Assembly: GCA_963737225.1 (NCBI GenBank)
Contig: CAVTSA010000005.1
Span: 1 to 64,000 of the forward strand
DNA: 64,000 bases
Source: CAVTSA01 sp963737225
GTDB taxonomy: Bacteria; Chloroflexota; Dormibacteria; Dormibacterales; Dormibacteraceae
Direction of reading: 5' to 3'
Shown: positions 35,183-44,998 of the stretch, one piece after another
How positions within the stretch are numbered: the stretch's first letter is position 1
Layout: every line of letters begins with the position of its first letter
Position numbers and translations under genes: made by a program
The notes under the pieces: model-generated
Database searches by the model: none
Told to the model about the DNA's origin: nothing
The model's input: only the letters and a program-made list of their open reading frames with translations

Positions 35183-37927
35183 GTGCTCCTGGGACGAGAT
35201 CCCGAGATCGACCGTATCCGCCGGGCGCTCGCCCAAACCCATCAAGGGGTAAGCTCGACCCTCGTCTTCCGAGGTGACCCGGGCATCGGCAAGACGGTGC
35301 TGCTGCGGCAGGCGGCGCAGGAGGCCGCAGGCATGCTGGTGCTCAGCGCACAAGGGGTTGCATTCGAAACTGAGATGCCTTTGAGTGGGCTGCACGAGCT
35401 GCTCCGGCCGGCCCTGGGCGTCCTCGGCCGGATCCCTCGGCCGCTGGCCGTCGCCCTCCGGTCGGCCTTCGGGCTCGGCGAGCGCGTGCCCAGTGACCGG
35501 CTGGTGATCGGCGCGGCCACCCTGGAGCTTCTGACCGCCTATGCACAGACTCCGCTTCTTGTCTTATTGGACGACGCCCAGTGGCTCGACCGCGCCTCGG
35601 CGGAGGCCCTCGCCTTCTCGGCTCGGCGCCTGCTCGCGGATCCAATCGCACTGCTGGTCGCGGTGCGCGAAGGCGAGACATCGCCGTTCCTCGAGAGCGG
35701 GTTCGAGGAGTTGCTGGTGAGTGGGCTGGACGAGACGTCGGCCGTCGAGCTTCTGCAGCAGAGCGCTCCGACCCGCCTCCCCGCTCAGGTGGCCGACCGC
35801 ATTATCGAGGTGACGGCCGGGAATCCACTGGCGTTGGTGGAGTTCGCCGCGGAGGCAGATCGCCTGGACACGGTCGCCGGCTACCTTCCCCTTCCGATTC
35901 CGGTCCTGGTGAGCCTCGAGAGGACGTTCCTGCGGCGGGCCAATGGAATCTCGGAGGCCGCGCGCAGCGTGCTGCTGCTACTGGCCGCTGCGGGCTCGGG
36001 TGGACTCGAGCTCGTCCGGCGGGCACTGCCTGGGCTCGGCATCGGCGCCGAGGCGGTCGAGGAGGCGGAGGCGGTGGCCGGACTTGTCTCCGGGCGGGGC
36101 GACGGCCTCACCTTTGTGCACCCACTGGCTGCCGCTGCTATCTATCACGCCGCCTCGGCGGCACAGCGGCGAGGCGCCCATCGGGCTCTCGCCGCCGCGA
36201 TCGGCGACCAGGACGCCGATCGTCAAGTCTGGCACCTCGCCGCGGCGGCCGGCGAAGCTGACGAACCGGTGGCCGTCGCGCTAGAGGCGGCGGCCGAGAG
36301 GGCTGAGGCGAGCGGCGGCCATGCGGCCGCCGCGGCGGCGTTAGAAGAGGCGGCGCGGCTCAGCGAGTCCGTTCGGGGCCGCAGCCGCCGCCTCCTCGCA
36401 GCCGCGGAGAGCGATTGGCTCGCCGGCGAGGCCCAGCACGCGGTCCAGCTCCTGGGGGACGTGAGCTCGACTGCCGGATCTGGCGAGTTGACGCCGGACG
36501 TCGAGGTGCTGGCCGGACGCATCGCGCTGGTAGAGGGACGGGTCGAGGAAGGATTCCAACTGATCCGGCGGGCCATCGGCGAGATCGCCGCCCGCGATCG
36601 CGTCCGAGCGATTCGCCTGCTGTCGGAGGCCGGCATGACCGGGTTGGGCGCCGGCCGGGTCGGAGACATGCTGACCGCCGGCCGCCGCGCGCTGGACCTG
36701 CTCGGTCCCGACGACCCGCATGAGGTGAGGATCGCCGCCCACGCGGCATACGGCTGTGCGGCCGTCCTGGCCGGGCTGGGGGAGGAAGGCCCCGGTCACC
36801 TTCGGACGGCGCAAACCTACCTCCGCGGTATCGAGCTGGGCGGTCGTCCCCTGCTGATGCTCTGCGCGGGCCTGGTCGGGCTTTTCTTGCGCGAAGCCGG
36901 CGGGGACCACCGGCTGATCGACATGGCGCTCGCCGGCGCCCGTGCGCGCGCTCCAGCGTCGGCCTTGCCGATGGTTCTCTTCTACCTCGGCCGCGACCTG
37001 GCCACCACTGACCAGTGGACGGCGGCGCGCGCCCACTACGAGGAGGGCGTTCACCTGGCCAGAGAGAGCAACCAGTACAACGTCCTTTGCGGGAATCTGG
37101 CCGGACTGGCTCAGCTCGATGCGCTGGAAGGCCGTTGGTCGGAGCTCGAGATACATTCTGCTGAGGCCGGCGCTCTGAGCGCCCGCTTCCAGATGGGGTT
37201 CTTCCAATCCTGGCTGCTCGCAGCCCAGGCCCTGAAAGAACTGGGAAGCGGACAGGCAGAGGCGGCCCTGGACCCTCTTCGCAGGCTCAGCATGCTGCAC
37301 GCCGAACTCGGCATTCGCGACCCCGACTTGGATCCCACGCCCGATCTAATCGAGGTGCAAGTCCGCCTCGGGCGCCAGGACGTCGCGGCAGCGGAAGCGC
37401 AGGCCTTCCGCCGAAGCGCTGACGCCAAGGGCCAGCCGTTCGCGCTCGCGCGAGCCGAGCGTTCGCTCGGGCTTGCGGCACCCGATCCTGCGTTCTGGGC
37501 GCACTTCGAGACGGCGCTGAGCTTGCATGCTCGCACGGGCGACGCCTTCGAAATCGCCCGTACTCGGCTCTGCTACGGAGAACGACTTCGGCGGTCGCGG
37601 CGACGAGCCCAGGCTCGACGACAGCTCGCCGAAGCTCTGGAAGGGTTCGAACGCCTGGGCGCCATTCCCTGGCAGCGGCGCGCCTTGATCGAGCTAGGAG
37701 CGACCGGGGAGGTGCTGGGCCGGCGGGACGAGACCATCCGCCACCGCCTGACACCGCAGGAGCTACAGGTCGCCGTAGCTCTGGCCGAGGGGCGGACTAC
37801 TCGCGAGGCGGCGGCAATGCTGTATTTGAGCCCGAAGACTGTCGAATATCACCTCCGCAACGTCTATGACAAGCTCGACATTCGTTCTCGAGAAGAACTG
37901 CACGCAGTGATTGGTACGTCGACCTAG
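35183..37927 (+). CDS. LuxR-family ATPase regulator (LAL type), copy 1
   Basis: 914 residues from GTG 35183. Walker A GDPGIGKT at residues 31-38 and Walker B LLVLLDDAQWLDRAS near 125 belong to a STAND/AAA ATPase. A long Ala-rich TPR-like helical region follows (residues 250-840). The carboxy-terminal LuxR HTH is LTPQELQVAVALAEGRTTRE, then AAMLYLSPKTVEYHLRNVYD and KLDIRSREEL. Large ATP-binding LuxR (MalT-type) regulators switch on neighbouring pathways on binding an inducer. The adjacent divergent methyltransferase and fusion gene are plausible targets. Intact over 2.7 kb. Confidence 0.9.
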   Translation: MLLGRDPEIDRIRRALAQTHQGVSSTLVFRGDPGIGKTVLLRQAAQEAAGMLVLSAQGVAFETEMPLSGLHELLRPALGVLGRIPRPLAVALRSAFGLGERVPSDRLVIGAATLELLTAYAQTPLLVLLDDAQWLDRASAEALAFSARRLLADPIALLVAVREGETSPFLESGFEELLVSGLDETSAVELLQQSAPTRLPAQVADRIIEVTAGNPLALVEFAAEADRLDTVAGYLPLPIPVLVSLERTFLRRANGISEAARSVLLLLAAAGSGGLELVRRALPGLGIGAEAVEEAEAVAGLVSGRGDGLTFVHPLAAAAIYHAASAAQRRGAHRALAAAIGDQDADRQVWHLAAAAGEADEPVAVALEAAAERAEASGGHAAAAAALEEAARLSESVRGRSRRLLAAAESDWLAGEAQHAVQLLGDVSSTAGSGELTPDVEVLAGRIALVEGRVEEGFQLIRRAIGEIAARDRVRAIRLLSEAGMTGLGAGRVGDMLTAGRRALDLLGPDDPHEVRIAAHAAYGCAAVLAGLGEEGPGHLRTAQTYLRGIELGGRPLLMLCAGLVGLFLREAGGDHRLIDMALAGARARAPASALPMVLFYLGRDLATTDQWTAARAHYEEGVHLARESNQYNVLCGNLAGLAQLDALEGRWSELEIHSAEAGALSARFQMGFFQSWLLAAQALKELGSGQAEAALDPLRRLSMLHAELGIRDPDLDPTPDLIEVQVRLGRQDVAAAEAQAFRRSADAKGQPFALARAERSLGLAAPDPAFWAHFETALSLHARTGDAFEIARTRLCYGERLRRSRRRAQARRQLAEALEGFERLGAIPWQRRALIELGATGEVLGRRDETIRHRLTPQELQVAVALAEGRTTREAAAMLYLSPKTVEYHLRNVYDKLDIRSREELHAVIGTST

Positions 37928-38324
37928 TGCTCGCTCTTCCTGGCCAAGGTCGCCCTGCGTTACGGGACTAGGTCGAATTCGACGAGGACACCAGCACGCT
38001 GGACACCTCAATGCGGGCACCGTCTCCGCCCAAACCGCCCTCGGTGTCGCCGTGAGGCTGCCGCTGCTGGCTTCGATCGACCTCGCGGATCAGCGTCGCC
38101 ATATCGAAAGAGTTCGGCTGCGCCGGTCTCCCAACCCTCTGCGCGGAGGGCTTTAGCTCGACCCAAGAGGGGTGCCGGCGCTCCCATCGGGCCAGGTCCG
38201 GTGCTCTCCGTGTCTCACCGGCTCGGGGACAGGACACACTAAGCGCCCGCTCCCGAGACTCGGAAGTGTCCCGCATGGACCACCACGCGGGACACTTGGG
38301 TGACTTGCTGAGCGGCGAGCGCTA
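37928..38324. other. Intergenic region with hairpin
   Basis: About 400 bases without a supported gene, between the LAL regulator stop and a resolvase remnant. It contains the perfect hairpin described at 38264. Confidence 0.5.
38264..38297. repeat. Perfect 11-base inverted repeat
   Basis: AAGTGTCCCGC (38264-38274) and GCGGGACACTT (38287-38297) are separated by 12 bases. It lies 28 bases from the resolvase-like remnant and may be its terminator, or part of a recombination (res-like) site. Confidence 0.6.
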
Positions 38325-38456
38325 TTAGCCTGACAGCGGTTCTCGCCGAGGCCCCCGCTCGGTCTCGACGGCTCGGTAGACGGTCGAGCGGGCGACGCCG
38401 AACAGGTCGGCGAGCTTGGAGGTCGTGTACTCCCGCGAAGGAAACAGGGAGCGGAG
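38325..38456 (-). pseudogene. Serine resolvase, C-terminal HTH remnant
   Basis: The minus strand ends in SREYTTSKLADLFGVARSTVY then RAVETERGPRREPLSG, the HTH_7 DNA-binding end of Tn3-type resolvases (A-x-L-F-G-V-x-R-x-T-V-Y-R). About 40 codons remain. The upstream boundary abuts the stop of the MFS gene. The catalytic domain is missing here; a matching N-terminal fragment lies in the opposite orientation at 49060. Confidence 0.65.
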
Positions 38457-38458
38457 TC

Positions 38459-39847
38459 CTATTTCCTCGCGAGGCGGCCTCGGAGTGCGAACATGCCCGC
38501 CCCGGAGATACTGATGAGCGCGGCGAGCCCCCAAGCGATAGATGGGGCGGGTGTGTCGGGCGCTGGCACGCCGGTGCTGACAGCAGCGACGAGGAATAGG
38601 ACCGCAACGCCCAGCGCGGTGCCAAGTTGCGCAGCGGTGTTGAGGATTCCGGATGCAGTTGCGCGCGCACTGAGCGTGACGGTGGTACCCAGGCCGGTGG
38701 CGGCCACCGAGGAGAGGCCGATGCCGGCGCCGCCAATGGCGACGGCCACCGGTAGGGCCCACGCGCTGGCGGCGGCTGGGATAAGAGCCGCATCGCAGAT
38801 GGCGATCGCTAGAAGACCGCCGGCGATGACGCGTCGCTTGGGGTAGTGGGTCACTAGAGGCGCGGCCAGAGCGGCGCCCGTGATGACACCGAGGCTGAAC
38901 GGCAGCAGCATCACCGCCGCCACCAGAGGACTCCGGTGCAGTGTGCTCTGCAGGTACAGCGCGGCCAGCGTGATTGCGGAGCTGGTCGTGAAGGTGTTAA
39001 GTAACGCGGCGATCGTTCCCAGGCGCAGGGTTTCCTCGCGTAGCACGAACCTGGGCAGCATTGGTGCGTCCGACCGTTGATCGACTACCACAAACACGGG
39101 GGTAAGGACCGCCGCGCCAGCCAACAGGATGACCCCGATGCTCCGCCCTCCCGGTACGGTCAGCAGCGTCGTCGCGAGCACGAAGAGCATCACGACAACT
39201 GTGAACATGATCGAGCCGGCCAGATTCAGTGGGAGTGACCGATTCCGGCCGCGGTCCGGCGGCACCGCAAGGACAATGGCGACCCCGAGCCCGGCGGCCA
39301 ACGGCAACCAGGCCCAGAAGACGGCGCGCCAACCGAGCACGTCAGTGACCACCCCACCGATGACGAAGCCGCTCGCGCCGGCAGCAGCGCCGGCTGCACT
39401 CCAGATCGCTATCGCCCTCTGCCGCTGAGCCCCCTCGGCGCTGATCGTCGTCAGCAACCGCAACGCCGACGGTACCGAGGCCGCCGCCGCAGCACCCTGC
39501 ATACACCGCGCGACGGTCAATACGGCCACCGAGTCGGCGCTCGCCCCAACGCCCGCCGCGACAGCGAACAACAAGAGGCCAGCGAGGATTGTTCGTCGAT
39601 AACCGAACCGGTCGCCTAGCCTGGCCCCGGTCATCAACAGGCCGCCGAAACACATCGCGTAGCCGGCCGCGATCAAGCTTCCCGCAGAGGCCGGAGCACC
39701 CAGGTCCTTGAGCATCACCGGCAACGTGGTCACCACGACGGTGACGCCGAGGACGTCGACGAACTGGATCAGGCAGAGCGACAGCACCCCCAGCCAGAGC
39801 CCCGAGGACCGGCGAGCACCTGGGTTGTTTCTAGCAAAAGCGGCCAT
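38459..39847 (-). CDS. MFS drug exporter (DHA2/14-TMS-like)
   Basis: 462 residues with about 12-14 hydrophobic segments. QFVDVLGVTVVVTTLPVML is the family's first helix (motif D1, L-D-x-T-V-V-N-V-A-L-P-like). GARLGDRFGYRRTILAG is MFS motif A, and QGAAAAASVPSALRL with GFVIGGVVTDVLGWRAVFW matches motif C (antiporter motif). This places it with EmrB/QacA-like proton-coupled exporters. Its start is only 14 to 53 bases from that of a divergent CGNR zinc-finger protein, a likely regulator. Upstream on the minus strand, TTGCGA, 17 bases and TATGTT form a possible promoter placing the transcript start at or near the ATG. Intact. Confidence 0.88.
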   Translation of the reverse strand: MAAFARNNPGARRSSGLWLGVLSLCLIQFVDVLGVTVVVTTLPVMLKDLGAPASAGSLIAAGYAMCFGGLLMTGARLGDRFGYRRTILAGLLLFAVAAGVGASADSVAVLTVARCMQGAAAAASVPSALRLLTTISAEGAQRQRAIAIWSAAGAAAGASGFVIGGVVTDVLGWRAVFWAWLPLAAGLGVAIVLAVPPDRGRNRSLPLNLAGSIMFTVVVMLFVLATTLLTVPGGRSIGVILLAGAAVLTPVFVVVDQRSDAPMLPRFVLREETLRLGTIAALLNTFTTSSAITLAALYLQSTLHRSPLVAAVMLLPFSLGVITGAALAAPLVTHYPKRRVIAGGLLAIAICDAALIPAAASAWALPVAVAIGGAGIGLSSVAATGLGTTVTLSARATASGILNTAAQLGTALGVAVLFLVAAVSTGVPAPDTPAPSIAWGLAALISISGAGMFALRGRLARK

Positions 39848-39900
39848 GGCGGAAACATATCATGCACTGGACGAGCTCGCAACCGGTAAAATCCCTTTTG

Positions 39901-40539
39901 ATGGCAACCGTTCCCGAGGCCGGGCTGCTCACGACGCGCGAGCTCCCGATCGTGGCTGGCCACCTCGCGCTCGACTTCGCGAACACCATTAATGACCCCG
40001 CCGGACCCGCGCGATGCGACCACGTCGCTACGTACCCCGGCCTGCTTCACTGGTGTACCCGGGCCGGCGCTCTCTCATCAGAGCATGCCGACAGGCTCGA
40101 GTGGATGGCGCGATCCCATCACGAAGAGGCGGCAGCGGCGGTACGCAAGGCCCACAAGCTTCGTACCCTGCTCACCGGCATGTTCGGCGAGATAGCCGTC
40201 GACGGCGCACTAACAGCACACTATTGGAATCAACTGCGCCCATGGGCCCTGGACGCGCTCAACCACGCCGAGATCACGCCCTCCAGCGGTCGCTACCGGT
40301 TCAGCTGGTCGGAATCCGACGACGATCTGACTGCCATGCTCTGGCCGGTGTCGCACTACGCGGCTGAACTGCTCATTAGCGCGGACCTGCATCGTCTAAA
40401 GCGTTGCGCCGGCTGCCCCTGGTTGTTCCTCGACCTGTCCAAGAACTCCAGCCGACGATGGTGCGCGATGAGCGCCTGCGGCACTGACGAAAAGATCCGC
40501 CGCTATGTTGCACGCCGGGCCGGACGCCGATCCACGTGA
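39901..40539 (+). CDS. CGNR zinc-finger (ABATE domain) probable regulator
   Basis: About 212 residues from ATG 39901 (an earlier ATG at 39862 is possible). The start TRELPIVAGHLALDFANTIN is the ABATE/DUF1470 opening. The carboxy-terminal motif is LKRCAGCPWLFLDLSKNSSR then RWCAMSACGTDEKIRRYVAR, where C-x2-C...W-C-x3-C-G is the CGNR zinc finger. Such proteins are often encoded next to transporters and are presumed DNA-binding stress-type regulators. Here the divergent MFS exporter is the obvious candidate target. Confidence 0.85.
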   Translation: MATVPEAGLLTTRELPIVAGHLALDFANTINDPAGPARCDHVATYPGLLHWCTRAGALSSEHADRLEWMARSHHEEAAAAVRKAHKLRTLLTGMFGEIAVDGALTAHYWNQLRPWALDALNHAEITPSSGRYRFSWSESDDDLTAMLWPVSHYAAELLISADLHRLKRCAGCPWLFLDLSKNSSRRWCAMSACGTDEKIRRYVARRAGRRST

Positions 40540-40622
40540 GTCGGCCGCCGTCCGTTGCGTTGGGGGATCCTCGGGTTCCGATCCCCCGCAGGGCCGGTCA
40601 TCGGGCGGATGTCTGAAGGGAG

Positions 40623-41395
40623 TCACGCGAAGGTGAGGTCGAGCTCACGCTGCAAATAGCTCCTTACCGCCGCCTCGAAGGGCTCAGGCCATGCGAGATT
40701 CAGGTCCTCGTAAGCGCGACGTGCGATTGGCGAGAACCGAGATGCGCCCGCGAGATGGAGGGTTAACCGCAGCCTCTCGCGTCCAGAGCAGCGGCGGCAG
40801 GCCGGCCATGCGGGACGCATCGCCCCTGCACCTCTCCGGGCCTGCTGTGATCCGATTGTCCGACCGTCAGCCAATGACCGCTCAGCGACAAATGAACGCG
40901 CCCGGGGCGCCCACGATCTCGAACGCCCCTTCAGGGTCGATGACCAACTGCACGCGCCGGCGCACTCTCTCGACCACCTGAGGCCAAGGGAGAGGGGTTT
41001 CGTGAGCGTAGGGATCCGCCAGGCTGGCGACATAGCCGGCGGCAATACCTGCATCCCAGATCGAGCTCTCGGAGGCCGGTCCGGCCGGACACACGTGACC
41101 GACTCGAAGGCAGCGCTCAGGGATTCGGCACCGTTCTCGAGGGAGAAAGATTGCATCGACTCGCTCCGGATCCGCCACTGCGGAACGTCCTCGCGCACCA
41201 CGTCCTCGAGCACCTGGCGAAGCGAGCGAAAATGCATCTCGCCGTTGGTGACGGCCACACAGTACCCGCCGGGACGTATCGCGCGGCGGAGCTCGTGAGT
41301 TGCGGCCATCTGGGACCGCAACATTCCGAGAGAGGTCGCAGCCGATCGCGAACGCTCCCATCTTGCGCAGCCGGCTCAAGAGTGGGCGTAGAGAG
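40623..41395 (-). pseudogene. SAM-dependent methyltransferase, eroded
   Basis: Fragments in order on the minus strand: SRLRKMGAFAIGCDLS (motif I/II end, about 41340-41390), ATHELRRAIRPGGYCVAVTN (post-motif, 41250-41310) and MHFRSLRQVLEDVVRE. After a frameshift come YVASLADPYAHETPLPWPQV and VIDPEGAFEIVGAPGAFICR with a stop at 40882. About 50 residues between the first two pieces are deleted. Beyond 40882, a further stretch (RRAYEDLNLAWPEPFEAAVR) ends at 40623 but belongs to no recognised family. Not functional. Confidence 0.6.
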
Positions 41396-41871
41396 CTCCT
41401 CGCGCCAGGTCGTCTACGTCGCTACCGGTCCGGGGGGGGACTCATCCGGCACTCCTGTCGCATGTGTGGGCGAGCGCCTGTTCGGTGCTGAGTTCGAAGG
41501 CAATGGATGATGGCTTCCAGAGGACGGTCGTGCCCCTGACGGGGACCGACCACCGGGAACCCGAATCGGCGCGGGTTCCCGGACCCTCCGCGCCGACAGC
41601 AGGACAGCCTTCCCGGACCCGTCGACCGAGTTCGAGCTGCGCCACGAACTGCACGAGTTCAACGACGAGTCCCACCCAGATCAGGTTCCTTCAAGTTCGA
41701 CCCACACATCCAGCAGGAGACCCACTCATCCTCCACGCCGCCCATGACAAGCGGCGAGGGCAGCTCATGTGCCGCCCTCGTCTGGCGGAGGTAACAGACC
41801 CTGTGCCGCACCCATCAAATGACTTCGCAGGCACTATAACGGCGATCGCATCGCTTCTTTATCCCTGACCT
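41396..41871. other. Degenerate stretch
   Basis: 476 bases with no supported gene. Frames on both strands are low-complexity and lack motifs. Confidence 0.4.
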
Positions 41872-43326
41872 CTAGTCCGAGTGCCCCTTCCCGTGAGTGG
41901 CGCGAGCCTTGAGCGCCGCCTCGTAGAGTTCGACGTACTGGTCACACACCGTGTCCATCCCGCAGAACTGACGTAGTGCCGTTGCATTCTCTTGAACCCA
42001 GCGCTCTTCGAGGTCGTGGTCCTCCAGGACCATCACTGTGGCGTCAAGCGCTCGTTGCAGCACATCTTCGCTGAGCAGGTGCAATCCTCCGAAATCGTCC
42101 AGTCTGCCCAGATCGGCGCTATCCCCCAGGGAGACATAGTGAGGGATGTGACTGCGCACGAAGCTCTTGAAGACCGGGTACTCGAGGACTGCCAGCGGCC
42201 GCTTGGCCCAGACCGTTTCGATTGCCTGGTTGCCGAAGCCCTCGTGCTCAGGCGGATAACACACAAGATCGATAGCCTGGTAGGTGCTGTAGAAGGGATA
42301 GGTCTCGCGGTCCCCAGCAATGTACCGCCTATCCGGCACTACGATATGTCCAGCATAGGCCAGTGTAATGCCGGCGTGGCCGGCGTAGGCCGTGAGCCTG
42401 TCGAAGTATTCACGGTGCTCATCCAGATCTTCTCCTTGGAGGAGCACCAGGACGATCTTGTCGTCCTTGCCGAGCTTTCGCCTCCTGGCTCCCAAGCCGG
42501 CGCGGACACCTTCGAGCTCCTCGCGCCTCCCGTTCAAGCCGGCTACAAATTGGATCGCGAGCTCGATCGCCTTATTGATCGCCACCCTGGCCGGCATGGC
42601 CACCACCAGGTCATCCGTCGTGACGGGGGTGCGAACTCCGGTCAAGATCTCCAGACCGCCTCGAAAGGTCGTTTCGTCGACAGCAGCCACTTCGCGGTCG
42701 AAGTCGAATCCGTCGGGGATCACCACCCCCTCGATACCCTTCTCTCGTTTCAATGCCTCGGCAGCGATTGGATTGATCAAGACATGCGTGGTGTTGGGCC
42801 GGTCAGGGCACATGATCCTGTCGATCAAGGTCGCCACTTCCGGGAAAGGGGTATGGAAGCTCGTCGCGTTTGGCCCCTCCCAATAGAGGTCGTGGTGCTG
42901 CAGCACAAAGTGAATGTCCGGCCTCTCTTCGATGAGTTGGTAGAAGGCCAGGGTGGCCGGCAGATTGTACGGCAGCGACATTACGTTACGGACATGCACC
43001 AGGCGGATGTCATGTGCGTCGAGGTAAGTCTCGACAGCTCGGCGGATCCGTACGGCACGCTCCTCGATCTGCGCCAAGAGGCCCGACGCTGTTGCTTCCT
43101 GATCTTGGACATGCGGTGCCACGGCGGCTGTGAAAACTCGTCGCCGCAACGCCAGCGCGTCGTCCGACTGATACGAGAGGTCGGGTAGCCGCAGTCCTTC
43201 GGCCTCACGAGGGACGTCGGAGGCGCAGGCGTGCACACGCCACCCACGGCTTTTGAGTGCTTTGCTCAGCTCCTGCGATTGGAGCGAAACGCCGTCAGTC
43301 CCGAACAGCTTGAAGTGGACCTCCAT
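41872..43326 (-). CDS. GT4-type glycosyltransferase
   Basis: 484 residues, GT-B fold. The amino-terminal acceptor domain opens with FKLFGTDGVSLQSQELSKAL, the G-T-D-G-V-S-x-x-x glycine loop typical of GT4 enzymes that act on nucleotide sugars. The donor domain has VVIPDGFDFDRE, DLVVAMPARVAINKAIELAI and the E-x7-E box in CYPPEHEGFGNQAIETVWAK. A mannosyl- or glucosyltransferase for polysaccharide or lipid is likely; the acceptor is unknown. It is intact. The neighbouring gene on the same strand is a desaturase, 325 bases upstream. Confidence 0.85.
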   Translation of the reverse strand: MEVHFKLFGTDGVSLQSQELSKALKSRGWRVHACASDVPREAEGLRLPDLSYQSDDALALRRRVFTAAVAPHVQDQEATASGLLAQIEERAVRIRRAVETYLDAHDIRLVHVRNVMSLPYNLPATLAFYQLIEERPDIHFVLQHHDLYWEGPNATSFHTPFPEVATLIDRIMCPDRPNTTHVLINPIAAEALKREKGIEGVVIPDGFDFDREVAAVDETTFRGGLEILTGVRTPVTTDDLVVAMPARVAINKAIELAIQFVAGLNGRREELEGVRAGLGARRRKLGKDDKIVLVLLQGEDLDEHREYFDRLTAYAGHAGITLAYAGHIVVPDRRYIAGDRETYPFYSTYQAIDLVCYPPEHEGFGNQAIETVWAKRPLAVLEYPVFKSFVRSHIPHYVSLGDSADLGRLDDFGGLHLLSEDVLQRALDATVMVLEDHDLEERWVQENATALRQFCGMDTVCDQYVELYEAALKARATHGKGHSD

Positions 43327-43651
43327 GCTTGTCCCGGGCTTGCCCGCACCAGTGAACGCCTGTTCCTCGGCCTTCGAGGCCGGCCTGACCTCGCGCGGGC
43401 CTCAGCCGAGCCTTCTGGCGTCTGGAGTGACCCTTCAACGGCAGCCTGGCCGCCGCTGGGCGAGTGCTCCGCTTTGCCCCCCTGGCGACCACGCAACTCG
43501 ATCGACCGCTTCGCGAGGATTGCGCGCCTCCTCGCTCCCAGGCCACGCGGTCGGAGGGCGATGGTTGCGGGGCGGATCGATTTCGTGTCGGCACTACTTC
43601 TCCCGTCGGGAAGGGCACTTTCACGCGGCGTCTTACTGGAACACCGATCGC
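43327..43651. other. Intergenic region
   Basis: 325 bases between the desaturase stop and the glycosyltransferase start, both minus strand. No gene or clear hairpin. Probably holds the glycosyltransferase promoter. Confidence 0.4.
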
Positions 43652-44773
43652 TCATTTCGCGGAACGCTCCGGAACCGTCGACGGGACGGGGACGGTTAGC
43701 AGCTCCACCGCGCGCCGGAGCTCGCTTGACGGGACGCTCGCTCCTGGATCGCGGCGAACCGGCTCCCCCACCTCGTGAAGGAATCCCAGGATCTCTCGGT
43801 AGGACTGAAGGATCGAGGTCTCGGCGTAGGGGATGTCGTGCTCCTGGCAGAACTGCCGCACGATGGTGTGGGCGCGAGCCACGCGGTTGCGCGCCATGGT
43901 CGGGAAGAGGTGGTGCTCGATCTGATAGTTGAGTGCCCCGTACCAGACGTCGGTCAGGCGGTTAGGACGCACATTCCGGGAGGTCAGCACCTGACGGCGG
44001 AGGAAGTCCACCTTGCCGGCCACCTGCGGCATGCCCTTGTGATTGGGCGCGAAAACGCAGGCCATGTAGAAACCGGCGAAGGACTGCTGAATGACGACGA
44101 CCGCGAGCGCCCACCAGGGCCCGAGCACGATGACGAAGAAGCCGAGAAGCAGGACGGTATGGATCGCCACCAATGCCACCTCCAGCCACCGGTATCGCGA
44201 GCGCTGCTGTCGGAGGAAGGAAAAGGTGTTCAGGTGCATCGCCCAACCCAGCCCAAAAAGCAGCGGGAAGAAGAGCCCCGCTTGGTGTTTGGCGACGAAG
44301 CGACGGACACCTGTTGATGCCAGCGCCTGCTCCTCGGAGTACGAGATGACCCCTGGGCCGATGTCGGGGTCCATGTCGACGTGGTTGGGGTTGGCGTGGT
44401 GTCGGTTGTGCTTGTCAACCCACCAGCCATAGCTCAGGCCGAGCAGCAGGTCTGCGGTGACGAGACCCACGATGACGTTGGCCCGGCCTTTCTCGAACAT
44501 CTGGCGGTGGCCAGCGTCATGCATCTGGAAGCCGAGCTGCCCGAAGACGATCGCCAGCGCGATCGTGTTGAGGACAATCGCCCACGGATACGCGCGCAGG
44601 AGGACAAAGAGCGCGAGCGAGGCGGCGAGCAGCGCCATCTTGCAGGCGATGGAGCGTAGGTAGAAGCCGCTCTGCCGGTCCAGGAGACCGGCCTCCTGGA
44701 CTTGGCGTTTGAGGTTCGCGTAGTCGGCGGAGTCGGAGGCTACCTCCCCCGGGCGACAGATGGTAGTGGTCAC
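43652..44773 (-). CDS. Membrane fatty-acid desaturase (acyl-lipid type)
   Basis: 373 residues from GTG 44773, chosen because GGAGA sits 6 bases before it (the longer frame to 44875 has no such signal). The three histidine boxes are present: GFQMHDAGHRQMF (H-x3-H), VDKHNRHHANPNHVDMDPD (H-x2-H-H) and YQIEHHLFPTMAR (Q-x2-H-H). They coordinate the di-iron centre. Hydrophobic pairs surround them (ALFVLLRAYPWAIVLNTIA; HTVLLLGFFVIVLGPWWALA). The Q-x-x-H-H third box is the one found in front-end/omega acyl-lipid desaturases. It introduces double bonds in membrane fatty acids, using ferredoxin or another electron donor. Divergent from the SARP gene at 44999. Confidence 0.9.
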   Translation of the reverse strand: MTTTICRPGEVASDSADYANLKRQVQEAGLLDRQSGFYLRSIACKMALLAASLALFVLLRAYPWAIVLNTIALAIVFGQLGFQMHDAGHRQMFEKGRANVIVGLVTADLLLGLSYGWWVDKHNRHHANPNHVDMDPDIGPGVISYSEEQALASTGVRRFVAKHQAGLFFPLLFGLGWAMHLNTFSFLRQQRSRYRWLEVALVAIHTVLLLGFFVIVLGPWWALAVVVIQQSFAGFYMACVFAPNHKGMPQVAGKVDFLRRQVLTSRNVRPNRLTDVWYGALNYQIEHHLFPTMARNRVARAHTIVRQFCQEHDIPYAETSILQSYREILGFLHEVGEPVRRDPGASVPSSELRRAVELLTVPVPSTVPERSAK

Positions 44774-44998
44774 GGTATCTCCAGGTGTGTCAATTCGGTG
44801 TCTTCGCAGGGGTTCCCGCTTGTAGTGCCCGGTTCTGGTAGGTAGTGGGACCTTTGAAGGGGACCCGGTCGTCACTCTGATCTGGCGGCCGCGACGTTAG
44901 CGTGACGCCGGCGTGACCGGTCCGACCTTGCCGGTGCCTACCTCGAAGGGACCATGCGATGCCGAGTGGCGCCGCGTAGCGTGCGACGAGGAGACCAA

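Noticed and set aside
41992..43188. 398-residue plus-strand open frame
   Set aside because: Antisense of the GT4 glycosyltransferase, which carries the full family motif set.
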